Shown here one piece after another: positions 4,778 through 5,004 of a stretch of 5,004 nt of DNA (positions within the stretch are counted from its first letter, which is position 1; each line of letters starts with the position of its first letter). This DNA comes from Rhodobacter sp. (GTDB taxonomy: Bacteria > Pseudomonadota > Alphaproteobacteria > Rhodobacterales > Rhodobacteraceae). Under the pieces are notes generated by a model. The model was given only the letters and a program-made list of their open reading frames with translations, ran no database searches and was not told the origin of the DNA. Position numbers and translations under genes: made by a program. The stretch lies in contig PNNE01000353.1 of assembly GCA_013824055.1 (NCBI GenBank), positions 1 to 5,004 on the forward strand, in the 5' to 3' direction.

Positions 4778-5004
4778 CGCGCCATCAGCGCGCGGTTGAT
4801 TTCGGCGCGGACCAGCTTGCGGACATTGCGCGTGATCCGCTCGCCCAGGTCGCCCTGCAGCTCTTCGCGGATCATCTGCCGGACAATGTCCTGCAACGCC
4901 GCCTCATCCAGGACGGCCAAGGGCGTCCCGTCGGCGTCGATGATCTCGGTCGGCATCCGCTGCGGCGGGATGTCCTGGGTCGCGGCGGGTTCTGGCTGGT
5001 CAGT
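4765..5004 (-). CDS. C-terminal part of an unidentified protein with a conserved charged helical tail (5' part outside window)
   Basis: The minus-strand frame is open from the window edge to TAG at 4765-4767, 79 codons. An ATG at 4956 would give 63 residues, but no Shine-Dalgarno precedes it. The 16 codons upstream stay in frame and encode a Pro/Gln/Ala-rich stretch ending IPPQR, which looks like a linker. I therefore read this as the end of a longer protein. After the linker come EIIDADGTPLAVLDEAAL, then a highly charged helix with DIVRQMIREELQG, ERITRNVRKLVRAEINRAL and the ending ARDLD. I recognise this tail pattern as recurrent in Rhodobacterales hypothetical proteins. Its layout (disordered Pro-rich part, then short C-terminal amphipathic helices) recalls PopZ/DUF2497-type polar organisers, but that is a loose analogy. 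It converges on the small conserved gene, with the terminator at 4696-4717 between them. Confidence 0.7.
   Translation of the reverse strand, partial: TDQPEPAATQDIPPQRMPTEIIDADGTPLAVLDEAALQDIVRQMIREELQGDLGERITRNVRKLVRAEINRALMARDLD

Overview
The window is GC-rich chromosomal DNA whose coding strands strongly prefer G or C at the third codon position. The protein families and the small conserved protein at 4343-4669 point to an alphaproteobacterium of the Rhodobacterales (Rhodobacter/Paracoccus-like). This placement is by recognition, not by any database search. No mobile element, tRNA, rRNA, CRISPR array or phage gene is visible, and the region reads as ordinary core chromosome.

Layout, left to right. 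(1) The last 25 codons of an unidentified plus-strand gene end at 79, inside a 13-bp tandem repeat. A 10-bp GC hairpin (117-145) follows, placed between two convergent genes. (2) A minus-strand class V PLP-dependent aminotransferase of the serine/alanine-glyoxylate type (215-1420) has a good sigma-70-like promoter and Shine-Dalgarno site. (3) A divergent pair of plus-strand genes follows after about 100 bp. The first is an MsbA-type ABC exporter half-transporter (1521-3293). The second, 39 bp downstream, is a YgfZ/IBA57-type folate-binding Fe-S maintenance protein (3333-4088). The two are probably cotranscribed. (4) A 254-bp, relatively AT-rich intergenic region (4089-4342) holds a promoter candidate and two inverted repeats. 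These would form a structured leader for a 108-residue conserved protein of unknown function (4343-4669), which ends at a clear GC-rich terminator. (5) The C-terminal part of an unidentified minus-strand gene runs off the right edge. Its stop codon lies in a 14-bp tandem repeat.

The genes do not form one recognisable pathway. The exporter probably moves lipid or another amphipathic substrate across the inner membrane. YgfZ supports folate-dependent Fe-S enzymes, and the aminotransferase works in glyoxylate/serine/alanine or related amino-group metabolism. I see no convincing new defence, mobile or secretion system. The least explained items are the structured leader with its small orphan gene, and the two independent short tandem repeats that each straddle a gene's stop codon.
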